Notes: generated by a model from the letters alone, not told the origin. A stretch of DNA of 42,944 nucleotides from Mycolicibacterium peregrinum (GCF_001665625.1 NZ_LZSY01000156.1:1-42944); one strand, 5' to 3'. Counted from the first letter of the stretch, positions 15,787 through 23,751 are shown. Numbers and translations are program-made.

Positions 15787-17859
15787 ATGGCTGTCGACTG
15801 GGTGATCGCACCACGTGACCGTGTGCTCGACGGCCTGGAAGCCGGCCTGCACGAACGCTGCGGCGCGGCGCTACTCGGTCCCGCCGGAGTGGGCAAGTCG
15901 TCGGTGGCCCGCACCGCTGCCGAACATCTCACCCCGGATTTCCGTCGCGTCCTGTGGATCACCGGCACGGAATCGGCTGCGACAGTTCCCTTTGCAGCGG
16001 TCGCGCACCTGATCGACATCCCCTCGACAGGCAAGACCGCCGAGGTGATGCGCGCGGCGCGTGAGGCGCTCGGATCCGGACTGTTGGTTGTCGTGGACGA
16101 CGCACATCTGCTGGATCGGTTGTCGGCGGCGCTCGTCTACCAACTCGCCGTGACCGGTGCGGCCAAACTCATCGTGACCGCATCTGCGGGGGCGCCCGAC
16201 GACGTCGCGGCATTGTGGGGTGACCGGCTGGTGAACCGCGTCGAGATGTCGCCGCCGGGCCACGACGACGCCCGACTGGCCGACCAGGTGGACACGTTTC
16301 TCGCCGATCTGCCCGACGACGTGGCCGGGGTATTGCGACAGCTGGCGGTGCACGATCCGCTGCCCGTTGCCGATCTGGCGGCACTGACCAGCACCGGCGC
16401 CGTGCAAGCTGCACAGGACAGCGGCGTGGTTCGCGTCGGCGACGGGATGGTGCACTGTGTGCATCCGCTGTTTCTGAGCGCCATGCGTGCCACCGTCGGC
16501 GGGCCCGACCTGCGACGGTTGCGCAACGCGGTGGTCGAGAGATTGTCCGCGGCGCCGCGGCCCGGTGTCGTCGACCGGCTGCGTGTGGCGGTACTGGCCC
16601 TCGACAGCGACGTGCCCCTTCCCGCCGGGGAACTCGTCGGCGCGGCAGGCGAGGCGCTGCGATTGGGCGACCTGGAGCTGAGCGAACGGCTGGGACGGGC
16701 CGCGACAGCGTCCGGTGGCGAATTCACCGGTCTGCTGACCCTGGCGTATGCGTTGGCCTGGCAGGGCCGCGGCCGTGAGGCCGATGCCGTGTTGGGACAG
16801 ATCGACCCGGCCGACCTGCCAGAGGATCAACTGATGGCGTGGGCGTTGCCGCAGGCGGCCAATCAGTTCTGGATGTTGTCAGAACCCGAACGCGCCACCG
16901 CGTTCCTGAAGGCCACCCGCCGACGGGTGTCGACGCCGAGGGCACAGACCACGCTCGACGCACTCGCAGCTACCTTTGCGATGAATGCCGGTGCGCCCCA
17001 ACGGGCTTTGGGCCTGGCACTGGAGGTGCTGGCCTCCCCCGCCGCTGATGACACCGCGATCGGCTGGGCGGGGTCGACGGCGGCGCTCAGTTGCGCGCGC
17101 CTGGGCGCCTTCGACCGGGTGGACGCGATGGCCGAGCGCGCGTTGACGGCAGGGCATCCGGGCCTGTTGCGGTTCACCAGCGGGTTCGGTCAAACCACGG
17201 CGCTACTGATGACCGGCCGGCTGGACCGCGCCGAGGAGCTGGCTCAGAGGATCACCGATTTCACCCAGCTGCTGCAGCCCGGTCGCGCGGTGGGCGAGGT
17301 GCTGATGGCCGACGTGTTGTTGGTGCGCGGTCAGCTCGATGAGGCGATTGCCTTGTTACGCAAGGCAACTGCCGCGTTGGCGCCGACCGGGTACTCCTGG
17401 GGTCCGCTGGCGTGGATGCTGTCGGCTCAGGCCCTCGGGCAACGGGGCATGCCGGTCGAGGCCGGAAAAGCATTGTCACGTGCGGAATCCCGACACGGTC
17501 TCAAGTCGATGTTGTTCGCGCCGGAATTGTCCCTGGCCCGCGCCTGGACGTGCTTTGCCCGTAAGGATTCGTTGGGTGCGGTGACCGCGGCGCGCGAGGC
17601 CGCCAAGGCCGCCGAGCGCGGCGAGCAATCCGCGGTGATGCTGCGGGCGTTGCACGACGGCGTGCGACTCGGCGATACGCGCGCGGTCGACGCGCTCGCT
17701 CGCGTCGAGCTGGATTGCCTGTTCGGGCAGCTGACGCTGGACCACGCGCGTGCGCTGGCCGCTGGGGACGGTGCGGCGTTGGCCGACGTCGCCGAGCGGT
17801 ATCGCGACGTCGGGATGGTTGCCGCGGCTGAGGATGCCTTACGCCAGGCGTCGCGTTGA
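15787..17859 (+). CDS. P-loop ATPase with helical repeats, LuxR-regulator-like but lacking the HTH (Rv1204c-like)
   Basis: This 690-residue protein has an N-terminal ATPase domain with Walker A GPAGVGKSS (31-39) and Walker B LLVVVDDAH (D104, D105). About 450 residues of alanine- and leucine-rich helical repeats of TPR type follow, as in large LuxR / MalT-like regulators. Unlike those, the chain ends DALRQASR with no C-terminal LuxR helix-turn-helix. The end is clean, so this looks like a stable HTH-less family member rather than a truncation. It may act as a signalling or scaffold ATPase working through protein contacts, perhaps with the STAS protein encoded just before. The start is ATG 15787, leaderless-type. 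Confidence 0.75.
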   Translation: MAVDWVIAPRDRVLDGLEAGLHERCGAALLGPAGVGKSSVARTAAEHLTPDFRRVLWITGTESAATVPFAAVAHLIDIPSTGKTAEVMRAAREALGSGLLVVVDDAHLLDRLSAALVYQLAVTGAAKLIVTASAGAPDDVAALWGDRLVNRVEMSPPGHDDARLADQVDTFLADLPDDVAGVLRQLAVHDPLPVADLAALTSTGAVQAAQDSGVVRVGDGMVHCVHPLFLSAMRATVGGPDLRRLRNAVVERLSAAPRPGVVDRLRVAVLALDSDVPLPAGELVGAAGEALRLGDLELSERLGRAATASGGEFTGLLTLAYALAWQGRGREADAVLGQIDPADLPEDQLMAWALPQAANQFWMLSEPERATAFLKATRRRVSTPRAQTTLDALAATFAMNAGAPQRALGLALEVLASPAADDTAIGWAGSTAALSCARLGAFDRVDAMAERALTAGHPGLLRFTSGFGQTTALLMTGRLDRAEELAQRITDFTQLLQPGRAVGEVLMADVLLVRGQLDEAIALLRKATAALAPTGYSWGPLAWMLSAQALGQRGMPVEAGKALSRAESRHGLKSMLFAPELSLARAWTCFARKDSLGAVTAAREAAKAAERGEQSAVMLRALHDGVRLGDTRAVDALARVELDCLFGQLTLDHARALAAGDGAALADVAERYRDVGMVAAAEDALRQASR

Positions 17860-17895
17860 AGTGAGTTCACGGATCGGATGTCTGTGACAGGACCG

Positions 17896-17934
17896 TAAAC
17901 TTCGATCATGCCGACCGGGGAGACATCGGGGTGA
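17896..17934 (+). promoter_or_regulatory. -10 box and leaderless 8-codon upstream ORF
   Basis: TAAACT (17896-17901) ends 6 bases before an ATG at 17908. That ATG opens an 8-codon frame (MPTGETSG) whose TGA (17932-17934) overlaps the GTG start of the ESX-like gene at 17931. The frame also contains that gene's ribosome-binding sequence GGGGAGA (17917-17923). If the transcript starts at the ATG, translation of the short frame would be coupled to the downstream gene. Confidence 0.45.
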
Positions 17935-18488
17935 GTGCGCTTGACGGGTTCTATTCGACGTGGAACAAGGCGCGGGAGACCTTCGGGGCGGGCACCCCGG
18001 ACGACGGCTCGCAGTTCGACGGCAGCGCTCGCCTACGGCAGATGAAGGCCGGGGTCGAGGCGGCCGCACCCGATGCCCGTTGGCAAGGCACCGCGTCGGA
18101 GGCTTACGCGGCGGCCAACAAGAAGCACGCCGACATCTACGAGAAACTCGCAGACCTGGACCAGAAGATGGCCGCCGAAATCAAGAACGCCGCCAACATC
18201 GTCACCGCCGGCCGCGAGAGCCTCGATCGAACTCGCGACTGGGTCTCCAGCTTGGCAGCATCGGTCCCGAACAGCGAAGCCGGCAAGAAGATGCTGCTCG
18301 CCATCATCAGCAAAGGCATGGGAGACATCAGCGAGGTCATCGAAAGTTCCACGGTCGGCATGACCGAGAGCAAGGGCCGGATCGAAGCGCTCAAAGCCGG
18401 GTACGACGAGCTGAAGACCCAACAGTTCGCACCCGCAGGCGGCGACGAAAACGGCAAAAAAGACACCCAGATGCTCGGCGACCGATAG
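17931..18488 (+). CDS. ESX (type VII) secretion-associated protein with WxG motif, EspA/EspE-like
   Basis: This 185-residue protein is mostly helical. Residues 28-100 resemble the N-terminal domain of EspA/EspE-type effectors: FDGSARLRQ, then AAPDARWQG (WxG at 51-53), SEAYAAANKKHADIYEKLADLD and AANIVTAGRESLDRTRDWV. There is no Sec signal and no YxxxD/E motif in the usual place, so the secretion signal may come from a partner. The C-terminal 25 residues are polar and disordered. GTG 17931 has GGGGAGA 7 bases upstream and overlaps an 8-codon upstream frame. The next gene encodes a protein with a YxxxD motif, a possible partner. The name Rv1203c could apply by position, but I do not recall that sequence. 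Confidence 0.65.
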   Translation: MSALDGFYSTWNKARETFGAGTPDDGSQFDGSARLRQMKAGVEAAAPDARWQGTASEAYAAANKKHADIYEKLADLDQKMAAEIKNAANIVTAGRESLDRTRDWVSSLAASVPNSEAGKKMLLAIISKGMGDISEVIESSTVGMTESKGRIEALKAGYDELKTQQFAPAGGDENGKKDTQMLGDR

Positions 18489-18633
18489 AGCAAAGAGGGC
18501 GGGGCCGGCAATCCGTGGTTGACTTGCCGCCCGGGCAACTGCCACCCAAATAACCCACGTGCCAGGACCCATGTGCCCGGACGGCCGGACCCCGATCGAC
18601 GAACTGCCGCACAGCATCCGCCCGCACCGACCG

Positions 18634-18639
18634 TAGAAT
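18634..18639 (+). promoter_or_regulatory. -10 box of the second ESX-like gene
   Basis: TAGAAT lies 34 bases before ATG 18674, leaving a short leader that carries the ribosome-binding sequence GAGGGGG. The 185-bp gap before it holds no gene. Confidence 0.4.
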
Positions 18640-18673
18640 GCGCAGTTAGACTCAGCGATCTTGAGGGGGCTCG

Positions 18674-19561
18674 ATGAATCAGTACATCGCCGACATCAGC
18701 GCCATGGGCAACTGGCAGCAGCAAATGGGCGATGTGAGCTCGGATGTCAGCAATCTTCTCGGTAGCGCCCCTGGTGCCTCCAGTCTGACCAGCAGCCTCG
18801 GCACCATCGCACACCCGGCACTGAATGCGACGAATGGCGCACAGTCGTCGAGGGAGAGCGCGCTGGGCGCCACCCAGTTCGCCGCCGGCAGAATGTCGGA
18901 ACTACTCGGCCAGGCGTCGCAGGCATATGCGCGTGGTGACCTGGCGGCCGCCGAACGACTCAAGGCCCAGGCCGACCAGATCGAGGGCACCGGCTCCTCG
19001 GCATCCGCCGGTGGCGGTGCAAGCTCGGCCGGTGGCAGCGCCGACGGCGCAGGCCAGATGATGGGCCAATTCAGCCAGATGGCCGGGCAGATGATGCAGT
19101 CGGTCACTCAGCCACTGCAGGGCCTGACCCAGGCCGCGACGCAGGTACCGCAGCAGGTCATGCAGGGAGTGCAAAGCATCGTCGAGGCCGCCACGCAGGC
19201 AGCCGGGGGCGGCGGCGATGCTGCGGCAACGGCTGCCGATGTCGGCGGCACGGGAGCCGAGGACGCCATCAAGGCCAACGCCGCCGGCCATCAGGGCCCC
19301 GGGGATGGCCAGGGCGACGGCACTGACGGCGGCCCCGCGGATCCGCATGACGGCAAGCACGACGGAAAAGACGACAAGAACGACGCCGAGCACCGCAAAC
19401 ACGACGGTGAACCCGGCCATCGGGCCGAGGCCGGCGCCAGCGCCCTCGGGTACAACGAGCAGCTGGGCGACCGAGCCTCGGCCGGTGTGCGGCCGGAGGA
19501 CGGCTATGGCGTCAGCACGTTGCCGGCCCAGGCCCACAACATCAACCAGCGCCGGCAGTAG
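18674..19561 (+). CDS. Putative ESX-exported protein with YxxxD motif and charged tail
   Basis: This 295-residue protein has no classical signal peptide. The N-terminal 105 residues are helical, with one Trp (W14), and YARGD (85-89) matches the YxxxD/E type VII export motif. After it come a Gly/Ser/Ala linker (106-127), a Met/Gln-rich helical stretch (128-178) and an extremely charged Asp/Lys/His segment (about 210-250, with repeats of DGKHDGKDDKND type). The make-up recalls ESX-1-associated Esp proteins, but I do not recognise a named family. It follows the WxG protein in the same direction. Its last 20 bases overlap the 3' end of the convergent ABC-F gene. The start has GAGGGGG 5 bases upstream. 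Confidence 0.6.
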   Translation: MNQYIADISAMGNWQQQMGDVSSDVSNLLGSAPGASSLTSSLGTIAHPALNATNGAQSSRESALGATQFAAGRMSELLGQASQAYARGDLAAAERLKAQADQIEGTGSSASAGGGASSAGGSADGAGQMMGQFSQMAGQMMQSVTQPLQGLTQAATQVPQQVMQGVQSIVEAATQAAGGGGDAAATAADVGGTGAEDAIKANAAGHQGPGDGQGDGTDGGPADPHDGKHDGKDDKNDAEHRKHDGEPGHRAEAGASALGYNEQLGDRASAGVRPEDGYGVSTLPAQAHNINQRRQ

Positions 19562-21164
19562 CGCCCAGCTCGCCGCCATCCAGCCGCAGCCAGCGGTCGA
19601 TGCCGATGGCCTCGAGAAACCGTTCGTCATGGCTCACCACGACGAAAGCCCCCTGATAGGCGTTCAGCGCCGATTCCAGCTGACCGACGCTGACCAGGTC
19701 CAGATTGTTGGTCGGCTCATCCAGCAGCAGTAGTTGGGGTGCAGGCTCGGCATAGAGCACGCAGGCCAGCGTCGCCCGCAGCCGCTCCCCGCCCGACAAT
19801 GCCGCCACCGGCAGGTGGATGCGGTCACCGCGAAACAGGAACTGCGCCAACAGATGCATCCGCCGAGTGTGCGAGAGACTCGGGGCAGCAGCCGCCAGAC
19901 TCTCGGCCACTGTGCGGTCCTCGGGCAGCAGATCCAGGCGTTGCGACAGGGAGGCGATACGCCCGTCGGCCCGTTGCACCGTCCCCGAGTCGGGCTCCAG
20001 CGCGCCGTCGATGATCCGGAGCAGGGTCGACTTGCCCGCCCCGTTGGGGCCGGTCAGGGCGATGCGCTCCGGACCGCGAATGGACAAGCCAATACCGTTG
20101 CCGGCGAACAGTTTCTGGCCGCCACGGCTGATCTGCAGCTCCTCTCCGGCGAAGACCGTACGTCCGGCAGGCACCACGGTGTCGGGCAGGTCCAGCGCGA
20201 TCACCTTGTCTTCGCGCAGCATTCGTTCAGCTTCGTCGAGTCGGGTTCGCGCATCATCGACCCGCTTCGCGTGTACGTCATCGGCGCGGGCCGCCGATTC
20301 CTGCGCATCGCGTTTGAGCTTGCCGGCCACGATCTTCGGCAACCCGGCGTCCTTGACGTTGCGTGCCGCGTTCGACGAGCGTCGGGCAGCGCGCTCGCGC
20401 GCCTCCTGCATCTGTCGCTTCTCACGCTTGAGCTGTTGTTCGGCGTTTCGGATGTTGCCCTCGGCCACGGACTGCGCCGCCTCCACAGTTTCCTGGTAGG
20501 CGGTGAAATTGCCTCCGTAGAAGATGATTTCACCGCGGTACAGCTCGGCGATCTGATCCATCCGGTCCAGCAACACCCGGTCATGGCTGACCACCAACAG
20601 GCAGCCGGTGTAGCTGTCGAGCGCGTCGTACAGGCGGCGCCGGGCCGCACTGTCCAGATTGTTCGTGGGCTCGTCGAGGAGCAGAACACCCGGCCGCTTC
20701 AGCAGTTGAGCCGCCAGCCCCAGGGACACCACTTCCCCGCCGGACAACGTCCCCAACTGGCGGTCCAGCGCCAGGTCGTCGAGACCGAGCCGGTCCAACT
20801 GGGCACGCGAGCGTTCCTCGATGTCCCAGTCGTCGCCGATGGTGGTGAACACCTCGTCACTGGCGTCACCGGCGGCCAAGGCGGCCAGCGCGTCGAGCAC
20901 CGGGGCGATCCCCAGCACCGCAGCCACGGTGAGATCAGAAGTGAACGGCAAGCTTTGGGGCAGGTAGCCGACGGCGCCGTCAGCCGTCACCGAACCCGCT
21001 GACGGCAGGTACTCACCGGCGATCAGCTTGAGCAGCGTGCTCTTTCCGGCACCGTTGGGTGCGACCAGTCCGGTGCGGCCGGGGCCGACCGAAAACGACA
21101 GATCCGAGAACAGCTCGACGTCATCGGGCCAGGAGAACGACAAATGGGAACAGACAATAGACAT
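19542..21164 (-). CDS. ABC-F family ATPase (ribosome-associated / antibiotic-resistance type)
   Basis: This 540-residue protein has two ABC domains and no membrane segment. Walker A1 is APNGAGKST (35-43), signature 1 is LSGGE (140-144), and Walker B1 is LLLDEPTNNLD. A charged inter-domain linker spans about 222-320 (rich in Lys/Arg/Glu), and Walker A2 is GPNGAGKST (372-380) with a second LSGGE and DEPTNNLD. The twin NNLD motifs and linker define ABC-F proteins, which bind the ribosomal E site and either tune translation or displace antibiotics. ATG 21164 (MSIVCSHLSF) has CTGGAG 8 bases upstream and is preferred over an in-frame start 27 bases earlier. A 170-base leader with small open frames precedes it, as in drug-inducible ABC-F genes. 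Confidence 0.9.
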   Translation of the reverse strand: MSIVCSHLSFSWPDDVELFSDLSFSVGPGRTGLVAPNGAGKSTLLKLIAGEYLPSAGSVTADGAVGYLPQSLPFTSDLTVAAVLGIAPVLDALAALAAGDASDEVFTTIGDDWDIEERSRAQLDRLGLDDLALDRQLGTLSGGEVVSLGLAAQLLKRPGVLLLDEPTNNLDSAARRRLYDALDSYTGCLLVVSHDRVLLDRMDQIAELYRGEIIFYGGNFTAYQETVEAAQSVAEGNIRNAEQQLKREKRQMQEARERAARRSSNAARNVKDAGLPKIVAGKLKRDAQESAARADDVHAKRVDDARTRLDEAERMLREDKVIALDLPDTVVPAGRTVFAGEELQISRGGQKLFAGNGIGLSIRGPERIALTGPNGAGKSTLLRIIDGALEPDSGTVQRADGRIASLSQRLDLLPEDRTVAESLAAAAPSLSHTRRMHLLAQFLFRGDRIHLPVAALSGGERLRATLACVLYAEPAPQLLLLDEPTNNLDLVSVGQLESALNAYQGAFVVVSHDERFLEAIGIDRWLRLDGGELGATAGAG

Positions 21165-21332
21165 GCTGGTACTCCAGGGTGATGCGGGCATAAAGGCACC
21201 GCACAGAGGGACAGGAAGACGAATCGACTCTCGGGATCACCCGGAGATATCGTCAGTTCCCAGCATGTTTTCGGCCCACCTCGGTTGACAGCAGATGCGT
21301 TACCCATAGTACGCACGCATGCAACCGATTTA
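21165..21332 (-). promoter_or_regulatory. Long leader of the ABC-F gene with short upstream ORFs
   Basis: Read on the minus strand, this leader has an A/T-rich TAAAT (21328-21332) three bases before TTGCAT (21319-21324). That resembles the A/T element next to the -35 in WhiB7-type promoters, although the matching -10 is weak. Two short closed frames follow: MRAYYG at 21320-21300 and MLGTDDISG at 21266-21237. The stop of the second lies in a small hairpin (TCTC-C-GGG / CCC-GAGA). Drug-dependent ribosome stalling on such a frame could control the gene. This is a hypothesis. Confidence 0.35.
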
Positions 21333-21335
21333 GAT

Positions 21336-21701
21336 TCAGAAGGTTCCGCGCAGCCGATCCAGTTGGCGCCGTTCACGTTTCGTCGGGCGACCGGCACCCC
21401 GATCGCGGACGGGCGCGGCCGCCAGGATCTCCTTGGGCGGCGGTGGCGGACTGCGGTCGATCAGGCACTCCGCTGCGATGGCGGGACCGACCCGCTTGGC
21501 GATCGGGCGGATGACCTCCACGATCCGCTCCCGCCCGTCAAGCCGGACCCGCACCTCGTCGCCCGGACTGACGTGCTGCGCCGGTTTGGCCGGCACGTTG
21601 TTGACCCGCACATGACCGCCGCGACAGGCGGCCGCCGCCGCGGACCGGGTCTTGGTGATGCGCACCGCCCAGATCCAGCTGTCGACACGGACGGTGCTCA
21701 C
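21336..21701 (-). CDS. S4-domain RNA-binding protein (Hsp15-like)
   Basis: This 121-residue protein has an N-terminal S4 domain with VDSWIWAVRITKTRSAAAAACRGGHVRVNN (split for clarity: VDSWIWAVRITKTRS, then ACRGGHVRVN). A basic C-terminal tail follows (RPTKRERRQLDRLRG). The S4 fold binds structured RNA, and Hsp15 binds stalled 50S subunits, so a ribosome-related role is likely. GTG 21701 overlaps the dapE stop (GTGA), so it is translated from the dapE transcript. The ABC-F gene lies just downstream on the same strand, which puts two ribosome-linked genes side by side. Confidence 0.88.
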   Translation of the reverse strand: MSTVRVDSWIWAVRITKTRSAAAAACRGGHVRVNNVPAKPAQHVSPGDEVRVRLDGRERIVEVIRPIAKRVGPAIAAECLIDRSPPPPPKEILAAAPVRDRGAGRPTKRERRQLDRLRGTF

Positions 21702-22762
21702 GACAGATAGCGCCTCAGCATGTCGGTGACCGCGGTGATCTGGGCGACCTCGACGCGTTCGTCGACCTTGTGGGCCAGGTTGGGATCGCCCGGTCCGTAG
21801 TTCACGGCAGGAATCCCCAGCGCGGCGAACCGCGACACGTCGGTCCAGCCGTACTTGGCGCGGACGGCTCCCCCGGCAGCGGCCACCAGCGCGGCGGCAG
21901 CGGGTTTGGCCAGGCCCGGCAGGGCGCCCGGGGCGGCGTCGGTCAATTCGATGTCGACGTCGAGGCCGTCGAACACCTCGTGCACGTGGGCGACGGCCTG
22001 ATCGACACTTCGGTCGGGAGCAAAACGGAAGTTGACGGTCACCGAGGCGGCGTCGGGGATGACGTTGCCGGCGATGCCGCCGTCGATCCGGACCGCCGAC
22101 AGCCCTTCCCGGTACACGCAGCCGTCGATGTCGACACTGCGGGGCTGATAGGCGGTGAGCCGGTCGAGCACTGCACCGAGTTTGTGGATCGCGTTGTCGC
22201 CCAGCCAGGAACGTGCGGAATGCGCTCGGGTGCCGGTCGCACCGACGACGACGCGGATCGTGCCCTGACAACCGGCCTCGATGTAACCGCCGGACGGTTC
22301 GCCGAGGATCGCGACGTCGGCCTGCAACCACTCCGGCAGCTCGCGTTCGATGCGACCCAGCCCGTTGGCGCTGGACTCGATCTCCTCGCAGTCGTACATC
22401 ACCAGGGTGATGTCGTGACTCGGCTCGGCGATGGTGGCGGCCAGGTGCAGGAACACCGCGTCACCGGATTTCATGTCCGAGGTGCCGCAGCCCCACATCT
22501 CCCCGTTCTTGATGTGGCTTGGCAGGTTGTCGGCGGCGGGCACGGTGTCGATGTGTCCGGCCAGCATCACCCGTGACGATCGGCCCAGGTTGGTGCGGGC
22601 CAGCACCGCGTCACCGTTGCGGATCACCTCGAACCACGGTGCCTGCGTACGCAGCGCGGCCTCGATCTCGTCGGCGATGAGTCGTTCATGGCGCGATTCG
22701 CTGGGGATGTCCACAAGTGCAGCGGTCAGCGCGATCGGATCAGCACGCAGGTCTAGCCCCAT
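21698..22762 (-). CDS. dapE: Succinyl-diaminopimelate desuccinylase
   Basis: This 354-residue M20-family metallopeptidase cleaves N-succinyl-LL-diaminopimelate in the lysine / peptidoglycan precursor pathway. Metal-binding and catalytic motifs are in order: GHIDTVP, GTSDMKSGDAV, YDCEEIESSANG and the C-terminal GDPNLAHKVDE. The length equals that of M. tuberculosis DapE (Rv1202). ATG 22762 is chosen because the long open frame upstream is antisense to dapD. It also has a TAGCCT -10 8 bases before it, indicating a leaderless mRNA. It is divergent from dapD and overlaps the S4 gene downstream. Confidence 0.95.
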   Translation of the reverse strand: MGLDLRADPIALTAALVDIPSESRHERLIADEIEAALRTQAPWFEVIRNGDAVLARTNLGRSSRVMLAGHIDTVPAADNLPSHIKNGEMWGCGTSDMKSGDAVFLHLAATIAEPSHDITLVMYDCEEIESSANGLGRIERELPEWLQADVAILGEPSGGYIEAGCQGTIRVVVGATGTRAHSARSWLGDNAIHKLGAVLDRLTAYQPRSVDIDGCVYREGLSAVRIDGGIAGNVIPDAASVTVNFRFAPDRSVDQAVAHVHEVFDGLDVDIELTDAAPGALPGLAKPAAAALVAAAGGAVRAKYGWTDVSRFAALGIPAVNYGPGDPNLAHKVDERVEVAQITAVTDMLRRYLS

Positions 22763-22770
22763 GGTGTCCG

Positions 22771-22788
22771 AGGCTAGTCCAGTAACCT
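22771..22788. promoter_or_regulatory. Divergent leaderless promoters of dapE and dapD
   Basis: The 34-bp gap holds TAGCCT on the minus strand (22771-22776), 8 bases before the dapE ATG. It also holds TAACCT on the plus strand (22783-22788), 8 bases before the dapD GTG. Each gene's -35 region must lie inside the other promoter or coding sequence, so the two should interfere. Confidence 0.6.
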
Positions 22789-22796
22789 TGGCCAAC

Positions 22797-23741
22797 GTGA
22801 CTGCAGCATCTGGCGTCGGCCTGGCCACCATCACCGCCGACGGGACCGTCCTGGACACCTGGTTTCCCGCCCCTGAGCTGAGCGCCTCCGGCGACGCCGG
22901 CACGGTGAAGCTCACGGGTGACGATGTCCCCGCCGAGTTCGCGGGCCTGACCGGCCCCGATGCCGACCGCGGTGTCGAGGTGGTGGCGGTGCGCACCACG
23001 ATCACCGACCTCGCGGACAAGCCGGCCGACGCGCACGACGCCTACCTGCGGCTGCACCTGCTTTCACACCGGCTCGTGGCCCCACACGGCGCCAACATGG
23101 ACGGCATCTTCGGTGCGCTGGCCAATGTGGTGTGGACGAACTTCGGTCCGTGCGCGGTCGAGGGCTTCGAAACCGTGCGGGCCAAGCTGCGCCGCCGCGG
23201 TGCCGTCGCGGTCTACGGCGTCGACAAGTTCCCCCGCATGGTCGACTACGTGTTGCCGGCGGGCGTGCGGATCGCCGACGCGGACCGCGTCCGCCTGGGT
23301 GCGCACCTGGCCGCCGGGACGACCGTCATGCACGAGGGCTTCGTGAACTTCAACGCGGGCACGCTGGGCACCTCGATGGTGGAGGGCCGGATCTCGGCGG
23401 GCGTGGTCGTCGACGACGGCTCCGACATCGGTGGCGGTGCCTCGATCATGGGCACGCTGTCCGGTGGTGGCAAAGAAGTCATCAAGGTGGGCAAGCGCTG
23501 CCTGCTGGGCGCCAACGCCGGCCTGGGCATCTCGCTGGGCGATGACTGCGTGGTCGAGGCCGGGCTCTATGTCACCGGCGGCACCAAGGTGACCACCGCC
23601 GACGGGCAGACCACCAAAGCCGTCGAGCTCTCGGGCGCGAACAACCTACTGTTCCGCCGCAACTCACTCTCGGGCGCCGTCGAGGTCGTCAAGCGTGACG
23701 GCACCGGCATCACGCTCAACGAGGCGCTGCACGCCAACTAG
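22797..23741 (+). CDS. dapD: Tetrahydrodipicolinate N-succinyltransferase
   Basis: This 314-residue enzyme transfers succinyl from succinyl-CoA to tetrahydrodipicolinate, two pathway steps before DapE. It is the actinobacterial type, with an N-terminal alpha/beta region, then a left-handed beta-helix from about residue 155. The helix contains HEGFVNFNAGTLGTSMVEGR, GGGASIMGTLSGGGKEVIKVG and CLLGANAGLGISLG. GTG 22797 gives the expected N-terminus and a leaderless start. It is the Rv1201c equivalent. A strong hairpin follows its stop. Confidence 0.95.
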   Translation: MTAASGVGLATITADGTVLDTWFPAPELSASGDAGTVKLTGDDVPAEFAGLTGPDADRGVEVVAVRTTITDLADKPADAHDAYLRLHLLSHRLVAPHGANMDGIFGALANVVWTNFGPCAVEGFETVRAKLRRRGAVAVYGVDKFPRMVDYVLPAGVRIADADRVRLGAHLAAGTTVMHEGFVNFNAGTLGTSMVEGRISAGVVVDDGSDIGGGASIMGTLSGGGKEVIKVGKRCLLGANAGLGISLGDDCVVEAGLYVTGGTKVTTADGQTTKAVELSGANNLLFRRNSLSGAVEVVKRDGTGITLNEALHAN

Positions 23742-23751
23742 CTTTCTTCCG

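Noticed and set aside
15787..17859. Treating the HTH-less LuxR-like gene as a pseudogene
   Set aside because: The frame is intact over 690 codons with both Walker motifs and has its own promoter-like box. No HTH remnant follows.
21237..21307. A longer leader ORF (from ATG 21307) as a real gene
   Set aside because: It runs out of frame deep into the ABC-F gene and has no protein-like features. Only the short closed frames were kept as regulatory candidates.
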